Positions 17,736 to 27,533 are shown, numbered from the stretch's first letter. The stretch: DNA of 64,000 nucleotides from [Actinomadura] parvosata subsp. kistnae (GCF_900323885.1 NZ_OOHJ01000030.1:434001-498000); one strand, 5' to 3'. The notes: generated by a model from the letters alone, not told the origin. Numbers and translations: made by a program.

Positions 17736-20700
17736 CCGGCGAGCTCCGCCGCACGCGCCCGGGCCGCGCGGCGGGCGGCGGCCTGGTCAGGGGCGGGTCC
17801 GGTCTGTCCTGGCGGGGTGGCGGGCGCCTGCCTGCGGGCGGTGATGAAGGCGGCGAGCTCCCTGACGGTGGGCCGGGCGAACATGTCCACCACCGTCAGC
17901 TCCTCGTCGAGCTCGGCTCTGAGGGTGCGGTGGGCGAGCACCATGGTCAGGGACGAGGCTCCCAGCCGGAAGAACGGCGTGTTGACGTCGACCGGCGTCT
18001 TCAGCAGCTCGCTGAAGACTCTGGCCACGACCCGCTCCACCTGCGGATCGGGGCCAGGCGGCGGCATCGGGGAGGACGTCGCCGGGGCGGGCGGCTGCTC
18101 CTGCTGGGAGGCGGCATGGAGGCCCGCGCCGGGCATGGCGGGCGGCCTGCCGGCGCCGCTCGCGACATCACGGGCGGGTGGTCCGCCTGCGGCGCTCCCG
18201 ACGTCTCGGGTGGGTGGCTCGCCTGTGTCGCCGTCGACGACGAGCTCCATCACTCCGTCGGGCGACACCGTGAGGGTGAGCCGCAGCCCACGGGTGACCG
18301 TGGCGCTGACCGCCTTCGGCGGTGTCGCAGGAGGCGCCTGCGCGGGGAGCGGTTCGGCCGGCACGACGGCCTCGGCCGGGCTCCCGGACCGCCGGTAGGG
18401 GTTGGCGAGCGCCTTGTAGTCGATCTTGCCGTTGCCGGTGATCGGCAGCGTGTCCATGAGCAGGAACCGGTTGGGCACCATGAAGCTCGGCAGGCTCGCC
18501 CGCAGGGTGTCGGCCAGCTCGTCGTCCGACGGCGGCGCGGCGGGGTCGGCGGGCACCACGTAGCAGACCAGCCGGGCCGGTCGTCGGGCCCGGGCACCGC
18601 GCGGGCCACCGCCTGCCGCACGGCGGGGTGCCGGTCGAGCGTGGCCTCGATCTCGCCCAGCTCGATCCGGTGGCCGCGGATCTTGACCTGCCGGTCCAGC
18701 CGGCCGAGGAACTCGATCGTCCCGTCGTACCGCCAGCGGCCGAGGTCGCCGGTGCGGTAGAGGCGGCGGCGCAGGATCGGGTGGGTGATGAACCGCTCGG
18801 CCGTCTGCGCGGGGTCGCCGACGTAGCCGCGGGCCAGCCCGTCGCCGCCGATGTGCAGCTCGCCGGGCTCGCCCACGGGGCTGGGCCGGCCGTGCTCGTC
18901 GAGGATGTGGAAGGACTGGCCGCCCAGCGCCCTGCCGTACGGGATGCTCGGCCAGGACGGATCGACCTGCCCGATGGGGTGGCAGATGGACCAGATCGAC
19001 GCCTCGGTCGCCCCGCCCAGGCTGACCACCTCGGCGTCCGGCGCGAGCGCCCGCAGCCGGTCGGGCAGCGTCACCGGGATCCAGTCGGCCGACAGGAGCA
19101 CCAGTCGCAGCGTGGCCAGGGCCTCGCGCACCGCCTCCGGCTCCAGCTCGGCGTACTCGACCAGCATCTCCAGCAGGGCGGGAGCGGTGTTCCACACGGT
19201 CACGCGGTGGCGGGCCATCAGCTCCAGCCAGTGGCCGGGGTCGCGCTGGCGGTGGGCGTCGGGCAGGACGACGGCGCCGCCGGAGCCGAGCACGGAGAAG
19301 ATGTCGTAGACCGACAGGTCGAAGCTGTAGGCCGACAGGGCCAGCACCCGGTCGTCCGGGCCGAGGGGGAAGCGGCCGTCGAGGTCGTCGAGGGTGGTGC
19401 GGGCGGCGCGGTGCTCGATGGTCACGCCCTTGGGCCGGCCGGTCGAGCCCGAGGTGAAGATGGCGTAGGCGAGGTCGCCGGGCGCGGGCCGCCGCGGCTC
19501 GGCCTCCTCCGGCAGGCTCAGCACGCCGTCGGCGTCGAGCCGGTGCACGACGACGGGTTCCGGCCAGGCGGTGGCGTCGGCGTCCGGTGCGAGCAGCGCC
19601 GTCCTGATCGACGCCTGCTCGCTCAGCGCGGCCACCCGGCCGGCGGGCCAGGACGGCTCCACGGGCACGTACCCCGCACCGCTGGCCAGCACGCCGAGCA
19701 GGGCGGTGACCTGGGCGATGCCCTTGTCCGCCACGACCGTCACCAGGTCGCCCGGCCCGATCCCGAGCGCGGCCAGCGCGCGGCCGGTGCGCCGGGCTCG
19801 CTCGGCGAGGTCTCCCGAGGTCACCTCGCGGGCCGGGTCGAGCAGGGCGGGCGCGGACGGGGTCCGTTCGGCGGCGGCGCGCAGCGGGTCGTCCAGGAGC
19901 GGGCCGGCCCCGTCGAACGCCCCGGCCGGCACGTCCTCGTCGGCGCGGAACGACGGGTCCCAGCCGAGCGCGGGGTCGGTCCACAGCTCGGGCTCGGTGG
20001 CCAGCCGGCGCAGGAGGCGGACGTGCGCGGCCAGCATGCCGTCGACGAACCCGGCCGGCAGCGCGCCGTCCACGGCGTCCCAGGCGATGCGCAGCCGGCC
20101 GTCCTCGTCCCAGACGATGTGGTCGAGCATGACCTGGGGCGTCTGCGAGACGCCGAAGACCTCGCTGCCGAGCCAGGCGGCCGGCGGCTCACCCGGGCCC
20201 GCCAGGCCGATGCCGCTGGTGAAGACGACGGTGTGGGTGGGGATGGGCAGGCCGGTGGCCGGGTCGGTGACGCGGGGGCGTTCCCCCGCCTCGATCGCGG
20301 CGCGCAGCGCCTCCATCCCGGAGACGGCCCGGTGGTCGAGATCGGTCCAGAACTGACGGTTGACGGCCGCGGCGTAGCCGGCGAAGCCGTACCAGCGGCC
20401 GGGGTCGGCGACGGGGATCTCCACCAGGACGGTGCTGGTGAAGTCGCCGACGATGCCGTCCAGGCCGGGGGTGTCGTCGCCGCGGGCGAGGTCGTCGCGG
20501 TCGAAGAGGGTGGTGTTGAGGCAGAAGGGGTCGCGGGCGCCCCAGCGTTGCAGGACCAGGCCGAAGGCGGCCAGCAGCAGGCCGGTGGGGCTCAGCCCGT
20601 GCGCCGCGCCCTGCTTGCGCAGCTGCGCCCACTCCTCGGCCGGCAGCTCCGCGGCGTGCCGGACGAGTCGGTGGCCGCTGAACTCGGCCGGGCCCCGGGT

Positions 20701-21582
20701 CCACGGCAGGTCGGGGCCGTCGGGCAGGCCGGGAGCGCGGCGGGCCCAGTAGGCGGAGTCGAGCTCGCGGCGCCGCCGTTCGGCCGGGTCCGTCAGCCGG
20801 CGCCGTACGAGGTCGGCGAAGCCGAGCGGCGGCGGGGGCAGCTCCAGGTCGGGATCGGCGGTGTACTGCCCCCACTCCCTCATCAGCCGCATCCAGCTCA
20901 TGAGGTCCAGGGCGAGCACGTCCACGCCGACGAACAGCCGGGTGCGGCCGTCCGGCAGCAGCGCCGCCCGCAGGTCGAACAGCGGCCACCGGTCGGCGGG
21001 CAGCACCTGGTGCGAGCACTGTGCGCGCAACGCCTCCAGCGCCCGCTCGGCCCGTTCCGGGCTTTCCCCGCGCAGGTCGGTACGGGCGATGACGTAGTCC
21101 GGCACCTGGTCGAGCACCGTCTGCCTGGCCGCGCCGTCCACCACCATGCGCAGCATCGGGTGCCGCCGGACGAGCCGGTTCCACGCGCTCTGCAAGCGGT
21201 CGAGGTCCGCTTCCGGGGAGCCCGGTGGCACGCGGTCGTACTCGACGTAGTAGAAGGTGGCCACTCCTCCGAGCGGGAACGCGGGGTCCCGGCCGACGAG
21301 GTAGGCGGTCTGGATCGGGGTCAGCGGGAAGGGCTCCCCGGCCTCGGCGGGCTGGTCCGGGACGAGGCCGGCGGCGACCGTCCGCGCGGTCGCGGAGCCG
21401 AGGAAGGCCGTCAGGGGAAGCTCGAGCCCGGACTCTTCCATGAGCCGCCGACGCAGGCGCACGGCCGTGAAGGACTCCAGACCCAAGGCGGTGAGCGGGG
21501 TGTCGGGGTCCAGGTCCGAGGGCCGGAGTTCCAGGACGTCGGCCAGACAGTCGAGCACTTCTTCGACGGTGGCGGAACCCAA
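17732..21582 (-). CDS. NRPS, carrier-Cy-A(Cys)-PCP, frameshifted
   Basis: About 1283 aa after correction. Start: TTG at 21582 with GGAAAGGGG six bases before it; ATGs at 21603 and 21624 lie in or by the operator-like palindrome and lack a ribosome site. Domains: N-terminal carrier (LGLESFTAV, Ser near 36) in the place of the ArCP of HMWP2; Cy about 75-510 (DVLALD near 220); A about 535-1000 (FTSGSTGRPKG near 711, GRLDRQVKIRGHRIELGE); PCP with LGASSL near 1209. My reading of the A-domain pocket (FDLSVYD, VWN, LLSADW, SLGGATEASIW, NGK) gives DLYNLSLIWK, the cysteine code. The frame breaks at about 18571-18580, in the A-domain C-terminal subdomain; one extra C restores PARLVCYVV-like sequence to GNGKIDYKAL. 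It loads Cys onto its own and probably other PCPs and forms the first thiazoline. The starter-activating enzyme is not in the window. Confidence 0.85.
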
Positions 21583-21604
21583 GGGTGACCCCTTTCCGAG
21601 CATG

Positions 21605-21627
21605 GCAATGGAAACGGTTTTCATTGC
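21605..21627. promoter_or_regulatory. Zur/Fur-like box A between divergent metallophore operons
   Basis: 23-bp near-perfect palindrome with GCAATG/CATTGC ends and core TGGAAACGGTTTTCA (21609-21623), 23 bp before the chosen NRPS start. It matches box 1 (2079-2093) at 12 of 15 positions. Its form (AAAC-G-GTTT with ATT flanks) resembles Fur-superfamily zinc/iron boxes. Regulator identity is inference. Confidence 0.6.
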
Positions 21628-21663
21628 TACACGCCTTCGTCGGCTTTGTCCAGATCTTGAAAA

Positions 21664-21678
21664 TGATTACCGTTATTT
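21664..21678. promoter_or_regulatory. Zur/Fur-like box B, methyltransferase side of the divergent promoter
   Basis: TGATTACCGTTATTT; its reverse complement fits the consensus TGGWAAYGGTTWTCA of boxes 1 and A at 11 of 15 positions. It lies 17-31 bp before the plus-strand methyltransferase start. It is weaker as a palindrome than box A and may be a second site of the same regulator. Confidence 0.4.
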
Positions 21679-21694
21679 CATACGATCTCGCCCC

Positions 21695-22896
21695 ATGTCG
21701 CCCTTGAACGACCGTGCCGACGGCGCGGGGCACGCCGCCATCGCCGGTACCGACCTGAGCGGCGCGGCCGGAGCCGTCGAGGACCTGGACCGGCTGATCC
21801 TCCTGGGCCTCGCGGCCCACCTGCACCGGCACAGCCGCCTGGGCCAGGACGCGGCGCACCAGCCCCGCCTGTCCCCCGGGCCGGGCCAGGACCTGGCGCG
21901 CCAGACCTCCCCGTACCCCGGCCTGGGCCGGGACGCGGCGCACGAGGCCGGCACGATCGCGGGCGATCTCGGGGCCGCGCCGCGGCACCGCTGGATCGCC
22001 GGCCACTGGCTGGCCGCGCTCCACGAGGCCGGCCTGGTGGACCGGGACCCGGCGGGCCGCTACCACGACCTGCGCGGCCCGCGCCGCGCCGAGCTGGCCA
22101 CCGCCCGCACCCGCATGGAAGCCGCGCGGCTGGCGCTCGGGTACCCCGCCGAGCTGGCCGAGCTCATGCTGCGCTCGCTGCGGCTGCTGCCCGCCCTGCT
22201 GCGCGACGAGATCGGCGTACAGGCGCTGCTCTACCCGGACGGCGAGCCCGCCACCGCCGAGGCCGTCTACCGCGGCAACGTGATCAGCCGCTACCTCAAC
22301 GCCGCCGCCGCGGAGGTGGTCCGGGCTCAGGCGGAGCGGGCCACCCGGCCGCTGCGGATCCTGGAGCTGGGCGCCGGCATCGGCGCCACCACCGCCGACC
22401 TGCTGCCGGCGCTGGCCGGCCGGCCGGTCGAGTTCTACCTGTTCACCGACCTGTCCCCGTTCTTCCTCGACACCGCGCGGCGCCGCTTCGAGGCCGGCTT
22501 CCTGCGTTACGCCCTGCTCGACATCGCCCACGACCTGCCCGGCCGGCCGGGCGAGCTGGACCTGATCGTCGCGGCCACCATGGCGCACAACGCGCCGCAC
22601 GTCGGCCGCCTGCTCGGCCAGGCCGCCGCGTCGCTCGCCCCGGCGGCCGGGTGCTGCTCATCGAGACCGTCCGCGAGCACCCCCAGTCGCTCACCTCGAT
22701 GCCGTTCGCCCTGTCCACCCAGGACGGGCCGCCGCGCCGGCTCGACGGCCGGGCCGGCACCACCCGCACCTACCTCAGCCGCGAGGAATGGCTGAAAGCA
22801 CTGGAAGGCAGCGGGCTGCGGGTCGAGGTGGACCTGCCCCGCGCCGGGGACCCGCTGGCCGCGCTGTCGCAGCGGCTGCTCGTCGCCACCCGCTGA
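21695..22896 (+). CDS. NRPS-associated methyltransferase with winged-helix domain, frameshifted
   Basis: About 400 aa after correction. An N-terminal winged-helix/dimerisation part (about 10-190; LLPALLRDEIGVQALLYPDG) precedes a Rossmann methyltransferase (motif I LRILELGAGIGATTADLLPAL). It is a paralogue of domain 2 of the 3890-6346 protein: both share the LLRDEI..Q.LL.PDG block and a YLNAA segment before motif I. The frame breaks near 22641-22645 in the usual LAPGGRVLLIE motif; adding one G gives that sequence and joins the C-terminal part, which ends LSQRLLVATR. First gene of the plus-strand operon, facing the NRPS gene across a 110-bp region with two Zur/Fur-like boxes. Likely C-methylates a thiazoline or polyketide carbon. 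ATG 21695 has no clear ribosome site. Confidence 0.7.
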
Positions 22897-22922
22897 TCAC
22901 CTGAACTGATGGGAGTACACGC

Positions 22923-24869
22923 ATGAAGGAACTGGCCGAGATCTGGTCGGAGCTGCTCGGCCTGCCGCCGGACGAGATCCCGCACGACGTCGGGTTCCTG
23001 CGCCTGGGCGGAGACTCGGTGCTGGCGGTCCGCATGTCGGCGCTCGTCCGTAAACGGCTCGGCGTCGCGCTCGCCCTGTCGGACGTGCGGGTCGAGACCA
23101 CCCTGGACGACCTGGCCGAGCTGGTACGCCGGCACGCCTCCGGCGGCGCGCCCGCGACCAGGGCGCTGCCCCTCACCGTCACGCCGCGCCCCGACCCGCA
23201 CGCCGAGTTCCCCCTGCTCCCCCTCCAGCAGGGCTACTTCGTCGGCCAGCAGGACGGCTGGGAGCTGTCCTACGACTCGGCCCACTACTACCTCGACTAC
23301 GCCCTGACCGGCGTGGACGGCGACGAGGCCGCCGACGCCCTGGCGGACGCCGTCGAACGGCTGGCCGCGCACCAGCCCACGCTGCGGGCCCGGGTCACCT
23401 CCGACGGCCGCCAGCACGTCCTGCCCGCCGACGCGCCCGGCGCGGTGCCTCAGGTCCGCGTGTACGACCTGCGCGAGGCGTCCCCGGGCGAGATCGCCAC
23501 GGCACTGCGCGACGTACGGCAGGAGATGAGCACCCACGGCCCCGACCCCACCAGCGGGCCCGGCATCGACGTCCGGCTCACGCTGCTGCCCGGGGACGAG
23601 GGCCGGCTGCACCTCGGCCTGAGCCTGCTGCTGTTCGACGGCTGGTCGTCCAGCGTGCTCAGCCGCGACCTGCTCACCTTCGCCGCCGACTGGAACGCCG
23701 CCCTGCCGCCCCTGGACATCCACTTCGGCGACTACGTCACCTCGCTCGCCGACCTGCCCGCCACCGAGGCCTGGCAGGCCGACCGCGACTGGTGGTGGTC
23801 CCGGCTCGACACGCTGCCGGGACCGCCGGCGCTGCCCCTGGCCGCCGACCCGCAGGAGGTACGGCCGGTCACCATGGGCAACCGCGAGCACCGCTGGAGC
23901 GCCGGGAGCTGGGCGGCGCTGCGCCGGCAGTGCACCGACCGGGGCGTGACCCCGTCCACCGCCATGCTGACGGCGTTCGGCGTGGTGCTGGCCCGCTGGG
24001 CCGGGCACCGCCGGATGTTGCTGAACTCGCTGCAGCTCAACCGCCTGCCGATCCACCCCGAGGTGCAGCGCGTGGTGGGCGCCTTCGCCGCGACCATGCT
24101 GCTCCCCCTCGACCTGGCCGCCGAGGCCACGTTCGCCGAGCTCGCCGCCGCCGTGCAGGCGACGTCCGGCGAGCACGCCGCCCACAACCTGATCACCGGG
24201 GTGGAGGTCGGGCGCGAGGTGGCCCGCCGCCGCGGGAGCTGGCGGCCGGTCGGGCCGGTCGTCTTCCAGAGCGTGCTCGGCGTGGACGCGGCCATGGGCG
24301 GCGGGCCGCCGGAGGAGGCGGGGCCGCTCGGCCAGGTGGTCGCCTCCGACTACTTCCACCAGCTGCGCACGCCGCAGGTGGCGATCGAGGTCCGCTGCTT
24401 CGAGCTGGGCCCGGAGATGGTGGCGGTCTTCTCGCTGGTCGAGGAGCTGTTCGAGAGCGATCAGGTGACGGCGGCGTTCGACGAGTTCGTGGCGCTGGTC
24501 GACGCGCTCGCCGACGGGAGCGGCTGGGACCGGCTGCCCGGGCTGCCCGGCACCCCGGAGCCGGCACCCGGCGGCGGCCTGCGGCTCGGCCTGCTGCCCG
24601 AGCCGGCCGTCCGCCACCGGGAAGGGCCGCCGGCCGGCGATCTGGAGCAGGCGGTCGCCGACGTGTTCGAGGAGCTGCTGGAGGTGCCGGTGCTCGACCG
24701 GGCCGCCGACTTCTTCGGCCTCGGCGGGGACTCCCTGCTCGCGGTCCGGGCGGTCGTGCGGCTCGCCAAGGAGGCCGGCGCGTCCGTGCCCGTGCGCGAG
24801 TTCCTGTCCGACCCCACGGTCGCGGGGGTGGCCGCCGTCGTCCGCGCCCGCCTCGGGGACCAGCGGTGA
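22923..24869 (+). CDS. free-standing NRPS protein PCP-Cy-like-PCP
   Basis: 648 aa. N-terminal PCP (LGGDSVLAV, Ser near 32), a condensation/heterocyclisation-type domain (about 95-535; FPLLPLQQGYFVG, HYYLDYAL, LNRLPIHPEVQRVVGAF, FQSVLGV), and a second PCP (LGGDSLLAV, Ser near 602). There is no A domain. The Cy hallmark DxxxxD reads SLLLFD, so the first Asp is replaced by Ser, and the usual FTS is FQS. It matches the part missing from the two large synthases: the Cy2-PCP2 end of HMWP2 plus the PCP missing before the TE. The single Cys A domain would charge its PCPs in trans. Starts 26 bp after the methyltransferase; overlaps the reductase by GTGA. Confidence 0.85.
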   Translation: MKELAEIWSELLGLPPDEIPHDVGFLRLGGDSVLAVRMSALVRKRLGVALALSDVRVETTLDDLAELVRRHASGGAPATRALPLTVTPRPDPHAEFPLLPLQQGYFVGQQDGWELSYDSAHYYLDYALTGVDGDEAADALADAVERLAAHQPTLRARVTSDGRQHVLPADAPGAVPQVRVYDLREASPGEIATALRDVRQEMSTHGPDPTSGPGIDVRLTLLPGDEGRLHLGLSLLLFDGWSSSVLSRDLLTFAADWNAALPPLDIHFGDYVTSLADLPATEAWQADRDWWWSRLDTLPGPPALPLAADPQEVRPVTMGNREHRWSAGSWAALRRQCTDRGVTPSTAMLTAFGVVLARWAGHRRMLLNSLQLNRLPIHPEVQRVVGAFAATMLLPLDLAAEATFAELAAAVQATSGEHAAHNLITGVEVGREVARRRGSWRPVGPVVFQSVLGVDAAMGGGPPEEAGPLGQVVASDYFHQLRTPQVAIEVRCFELGPEMVAVFSLVEELFESDQVTAAFDEFVALVDALADGSGWDRLPGLPGTPEPAPGGGLRLGLLPEPAVRHREGPPAGDLEQAVADVFEELLEVPVLDRAADFFGLGGDSLLAVRAVVRLAKEAGASVPVREFLSDPTVAGVAAVVRARLGDQR

Positions 24870-25939
24870 TCGGGATCCTGGGCGCCACCGGCGCGGTCGG
24901 CCGCACGGCCGCGCGGCGCATCGCCGCCTACGGACTCGGGCCGCTGCGCATCGGCGGCAGGAACCTGACGAAGGCCGCGGACCTCGCGTCCACGCTGCCC
25001 GCCCCTGCGCACGCGGTCCGGGTGGACCTGAACGATCCCGCCGGGCTGGCCGCCTTCTGCGCCGGCTGCCGGATCGTGGTCAGCTGCGCGGGGCCCACGT
25101 ATCAGGTCCTGGACACGGTCGCCCGCGCCGCCTTCGCCGCCGGCGCCGACTACGTCGACATCGGCGGCGAACTGGCCGCCAAGGACGCGCTCACCGGCGA
25201 CGGCGTCGTCGGCGACCGGACCGCGGTGTTCTCCGCCGGGGTCATGCCGGGCCTGTCCGGCCTGCTGCCCCGGCTCCTGGCCAAGGGACGCCCGCCGCGC
25301 CGCCTCGACGTGTACGTGGGCGGTGCCGCCGTCTTCACCCCGCTGTCCGCCGTGGACGCGCTGCTGACCAGGGGCCCGCGGTTCGGCGAGCCCATGGCGG
25401 CCTGGCGGGACGGCCGGGTGGCCCCCGGCACGCTCGCCCCGCTGCACCAGGTGCGGCTGCCCGGCTTCCCGGTGCCCGTGCACGCCTGGCCGTACCTCAC
25501 CACCGAGGCACAGACCCTGGCCACCGACACCGGGGCCGGCGAGGTGCGCTCCTACAACGTCTTCGTCTCCAACCGCCTCCCCGAGGCCCTGGCCGCGGCG
25601 TGGGCCGAAGCACCGGACGCCCGCCCCGAGACGCTGGCGCCGTACGCGGAGACCGTGGTGCGCGCCTCCCTGCGGGACAACGCCGACTTCGGCGCCTTCT
25701 ACGTCATGCTGTTCACCGCGCGCCCCCGCCCGGGCGCCCCGCCCGGGCCCACGAGAGTGCTGCTCACCGCCGTGGACTCCTACGCGTTGAGCGGGGTGGT
25801 GATGGCGCTGGCCACCCGCGCGGTGCTGTCCGGCGCCGTCCCGCCGGGCGTCCACCTGGCGGCCGAAGTGCTGGACCCCGACGCGACCGCCGCCGCCCTG
25901 CGCGAGGACGCGCTGGTGACCGGTCTCACCATCGAATAG
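24866..25939 (+). CDS. saccharopine-dehydrogenase-like NAD(P)-dependent reductase
   Basis: 357 aa, GTG start overlapping the preceding stop. N-terminal Rossmann fold GILGATGAVGRTAARRIA; VVSCAGPTYQVLDTVARAA and GADYVDIGGELA are hallmarks of the saccharopine dehydrogenase/trans-acting enoyl reductase superfamily; the C-terminal part is a mixed domain with no membrane segment. In yersiniabactin and pyochelin pathways a thiazoline ring is reduced to thiazolidine by a Gfo/Idh/MocA-type enzyme (YbtU/PchG); none is seen here, so this protein may do that step by a different fold. Reduction of another imine or release of a carbonyl intermediate are alternatives. Confidence 0.75.
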   Translation: MIGILGATGAVGRTAARRIAAYGLGPLRIGGRNLTKAADLASTLPAPAHAVRVDLNDPAGLAAFCAGCRIVVSCAGPTYQVLDTVARAAFAAGADYVDIGGELAAKDALTGDGVVGDRTAVFSAGVMPGLSGLLPRLLAKGRPPRRLDVYVGGAAVFTPLSAVDALLTRGPRFGEPMAAWRDGRVAPGTLAPLHQVRLPGFPVPVHAWPYLTTEAQTLATDTGAGEVRSYNVFVSNRLPEALAAAWAEAPDARPETLAPYAETVVRASLRDNADFGAFYVMLFTARPRPGAPPGPTRVLLTAVDSYALSGVVMALATRAVLSGAVPPGVHLAAEVLDPDATAAALREDALVTGLTIE

Positions 25940-25971
25940 GGCCGCCGGCGAGCAGGGGAAGCGGAAAGGCA

Positions 25972-27486
25972 TCAGCGGTGCCGCGGCAGCCCCAGGGCAC
26001 GCAGTTCTTCCCTGAGGGATTCGGGTGCGGTTCCGTGCCAGGCCACGAAGCCGTCGGGCCTGACCAGCGCCGCGCCCTCCACGGCTTCGAGCTCGTGAAC
26101 GTGCACGTCGATCCCCAGGGAGGCGACCGCCGCCGGCCACCGGTGCTCGCCCGGACCGGTGAACAGGCTCCAGTGCGAGCCGGCCAGGTCGAGCGTGGAG
26201 ACCCGGCCGGCCGCGGGCGAGTCGATCCAGCGGTGCGGGAACCGGCGGCCGGGCCGGATGGTGTCGTCCAGCACGTCGGGCTCAGGACTGTCGTATGGGG
26301 GGTAGGCGTAGCACATCATGCCGCGCAGGTAGTCGGCCGCGATCTGGTCGTACAGGGCGTCCGGGCCGCCGTCCAGCGCCTGGTAACCCTGGTGCAGGCC
26401 GCGGGAGAGGTTCAGGGACGCCCGGGCGGCGGCGCGGCGCTCGGGCTCGTAGGTGTCGAGCAAGGCCGGGGTGAACGACCCGTCCAGGACCGCCGCCATC
26501 TTCCAGGCGAGGTTGTGGCCGTCCTGGATGCCGGTGTTCATGCCGAGCCCGCCCGCCGAGCTCTGCACGTGGGCGGCGTCACCGGCCAGGAAGACCCGGC
26601 CGGCCGCGAACGAAGCGGCCATGCCGATGGCGGCCTCCCAGGCGTTGACGGCGTGCAGCTCGATCCGGACGCTGTCGTCGCCGATCGCCGCCCGCAGCAG
26701 GTCGATGGTCTTGCTCTCGGTCAGTTCGGCCGGCTCGTGGGGCTTGCCGGGGTAGTCCATGATGTGGGACGACCACTGGTCGTGCCCGTTCTTCGACATG
26801 AGCGTCGCGTACACCGCGTCGTTGCGCACGAAGCACATGTGCGTTCCCCACTCCCGCAGCACGGGCCCGAGATCGGCGCGGAAGAACGCGGTGTTGAGGC
26901 GCGCGATGACCTCGCGGTCGGGCACTTTGATCCCCAGACGCTCGCGTACGTCGCTGTTCGCCCCGTCCGCGCCGATGAGGTAGTCGGCCCTGATCTGCCA
27001 TTCCGCGCCCGTGGCGACGTCGACGACCCGCGCGCGCACCCGGTCGGCCTCGGGGACGAGGTCGACCAGCCGGGTGCCGAACCGGACCTGGCCGCCGCGG
27101 CGGCGCACCTCGTCCAGGGCGAGACGCTGCACCTGGTCGTGCGTCAGGATCAGGCGCGGGTTCACCGGGCTGCAGGTCTCCAGCCTGGCGGCGTAGCGCT
27201 CCGGCAGCCCTGCCCGGTGCACGGTGGCGCCGAACCCGCTGTCCTTGAACACCGTGCGCATCGGCGGGCCGCCTTCCCAGCCGGCCTCCTTCAGCGCCGC
27301 CTCCAGCCCTATGGAACGGAACACCTCCAGCGTGCGCAGGCTCGTGCCCGCCCGAGCCACCTCCGAGATCCCCTCCCGCTTCTCAATGACCAGCGGCCGC
27401 ACGCCCCAGTGGGCGAGGAACAGCCCCGTCGACAACCCGACCGGCCCGCCGCCCACCACCAGCACCGGCACATCCTCGATCCGCAT
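25972..27486 (-). CDS. class A FAD-dependent aromatic monooxygenase
   Basis: 504 aa. N-terminal dinucleotide fold VLVVGGGPVGLSTGLFLAHWG, middle motif ADYLIGADGANSDVRERLGI and FAD ribityl motif GRVFLAGDAAHVQSSAGGLGMNTGIQD are in the order of PheA/TfdB/MhpA-type hydroxylases, with the usual thioredoxin-like C-terminal domain (about 400-504). Such enzymes hydroxylate phenolic or polyketide rings with NAD(P)H and O2. It is divergent from a MerR gene with a palindrome between them, so it is probably induced by a substrate sensed by that regulator. It ends 32 bp from the convergent reductase gene; I do not count it in the metallophore cluster. Confidence 0.85.
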   Translation of the reverse strand: MRIEDVPVLVVGGGPVGLSTGLFLAHWGVRPLVIEKREGISEVARAGTSLRTLEVFRSIGLEAALKEAGWEGGPPMRTVFKDSGFGATVHRAGLPERYAARLETCSPVNPRLILTHDQVQRLALDEVRRRGGQVRFGTRLVDLVPEADRVRARVVDVATGAEWQIRADYLIGADGANSDVRERLGIKVPDREVIARLNTAFFRADLGPVLREWGTHMCFVRNDAVYATLMSKNGHDQWSSHIMDYPGKPHEPAELTESKTIDLLRAAIGDDSVRIELHAVNAWEAAIGMAASFAAGRVFLAGDAAHVQSSAGGLGMNTGIQDGHNLAWKMAAVLDGSFTPALLDTYEPERRAAARASLNLSRGLHQGYQALDGGPDALYDQIAADYLRGMMCYAYPPYDSPEPDVLDDTIRPGRRFPHRWIDSPAAGRVSTLDLAGSHWSLFTGPGEHRWPAAVASLGIDVHVHELEAVEGAALVRPDGFVAWHGTAPESLREELRALGLPRHR

Positions 27487-27533
27487 CGCCCGCTCCCTTC
27501 AGCCGTTCCGTGGTGATCGGTGTCCACCCTGCA

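Noticed and set aside
15096..18398. 1100-codon plus-strand frame opposite the PKS and NRPS
   Set aside because: Antisense shadow; low-complexity composition and no ribosome site, while the minus strand has complete catalytic motifs.
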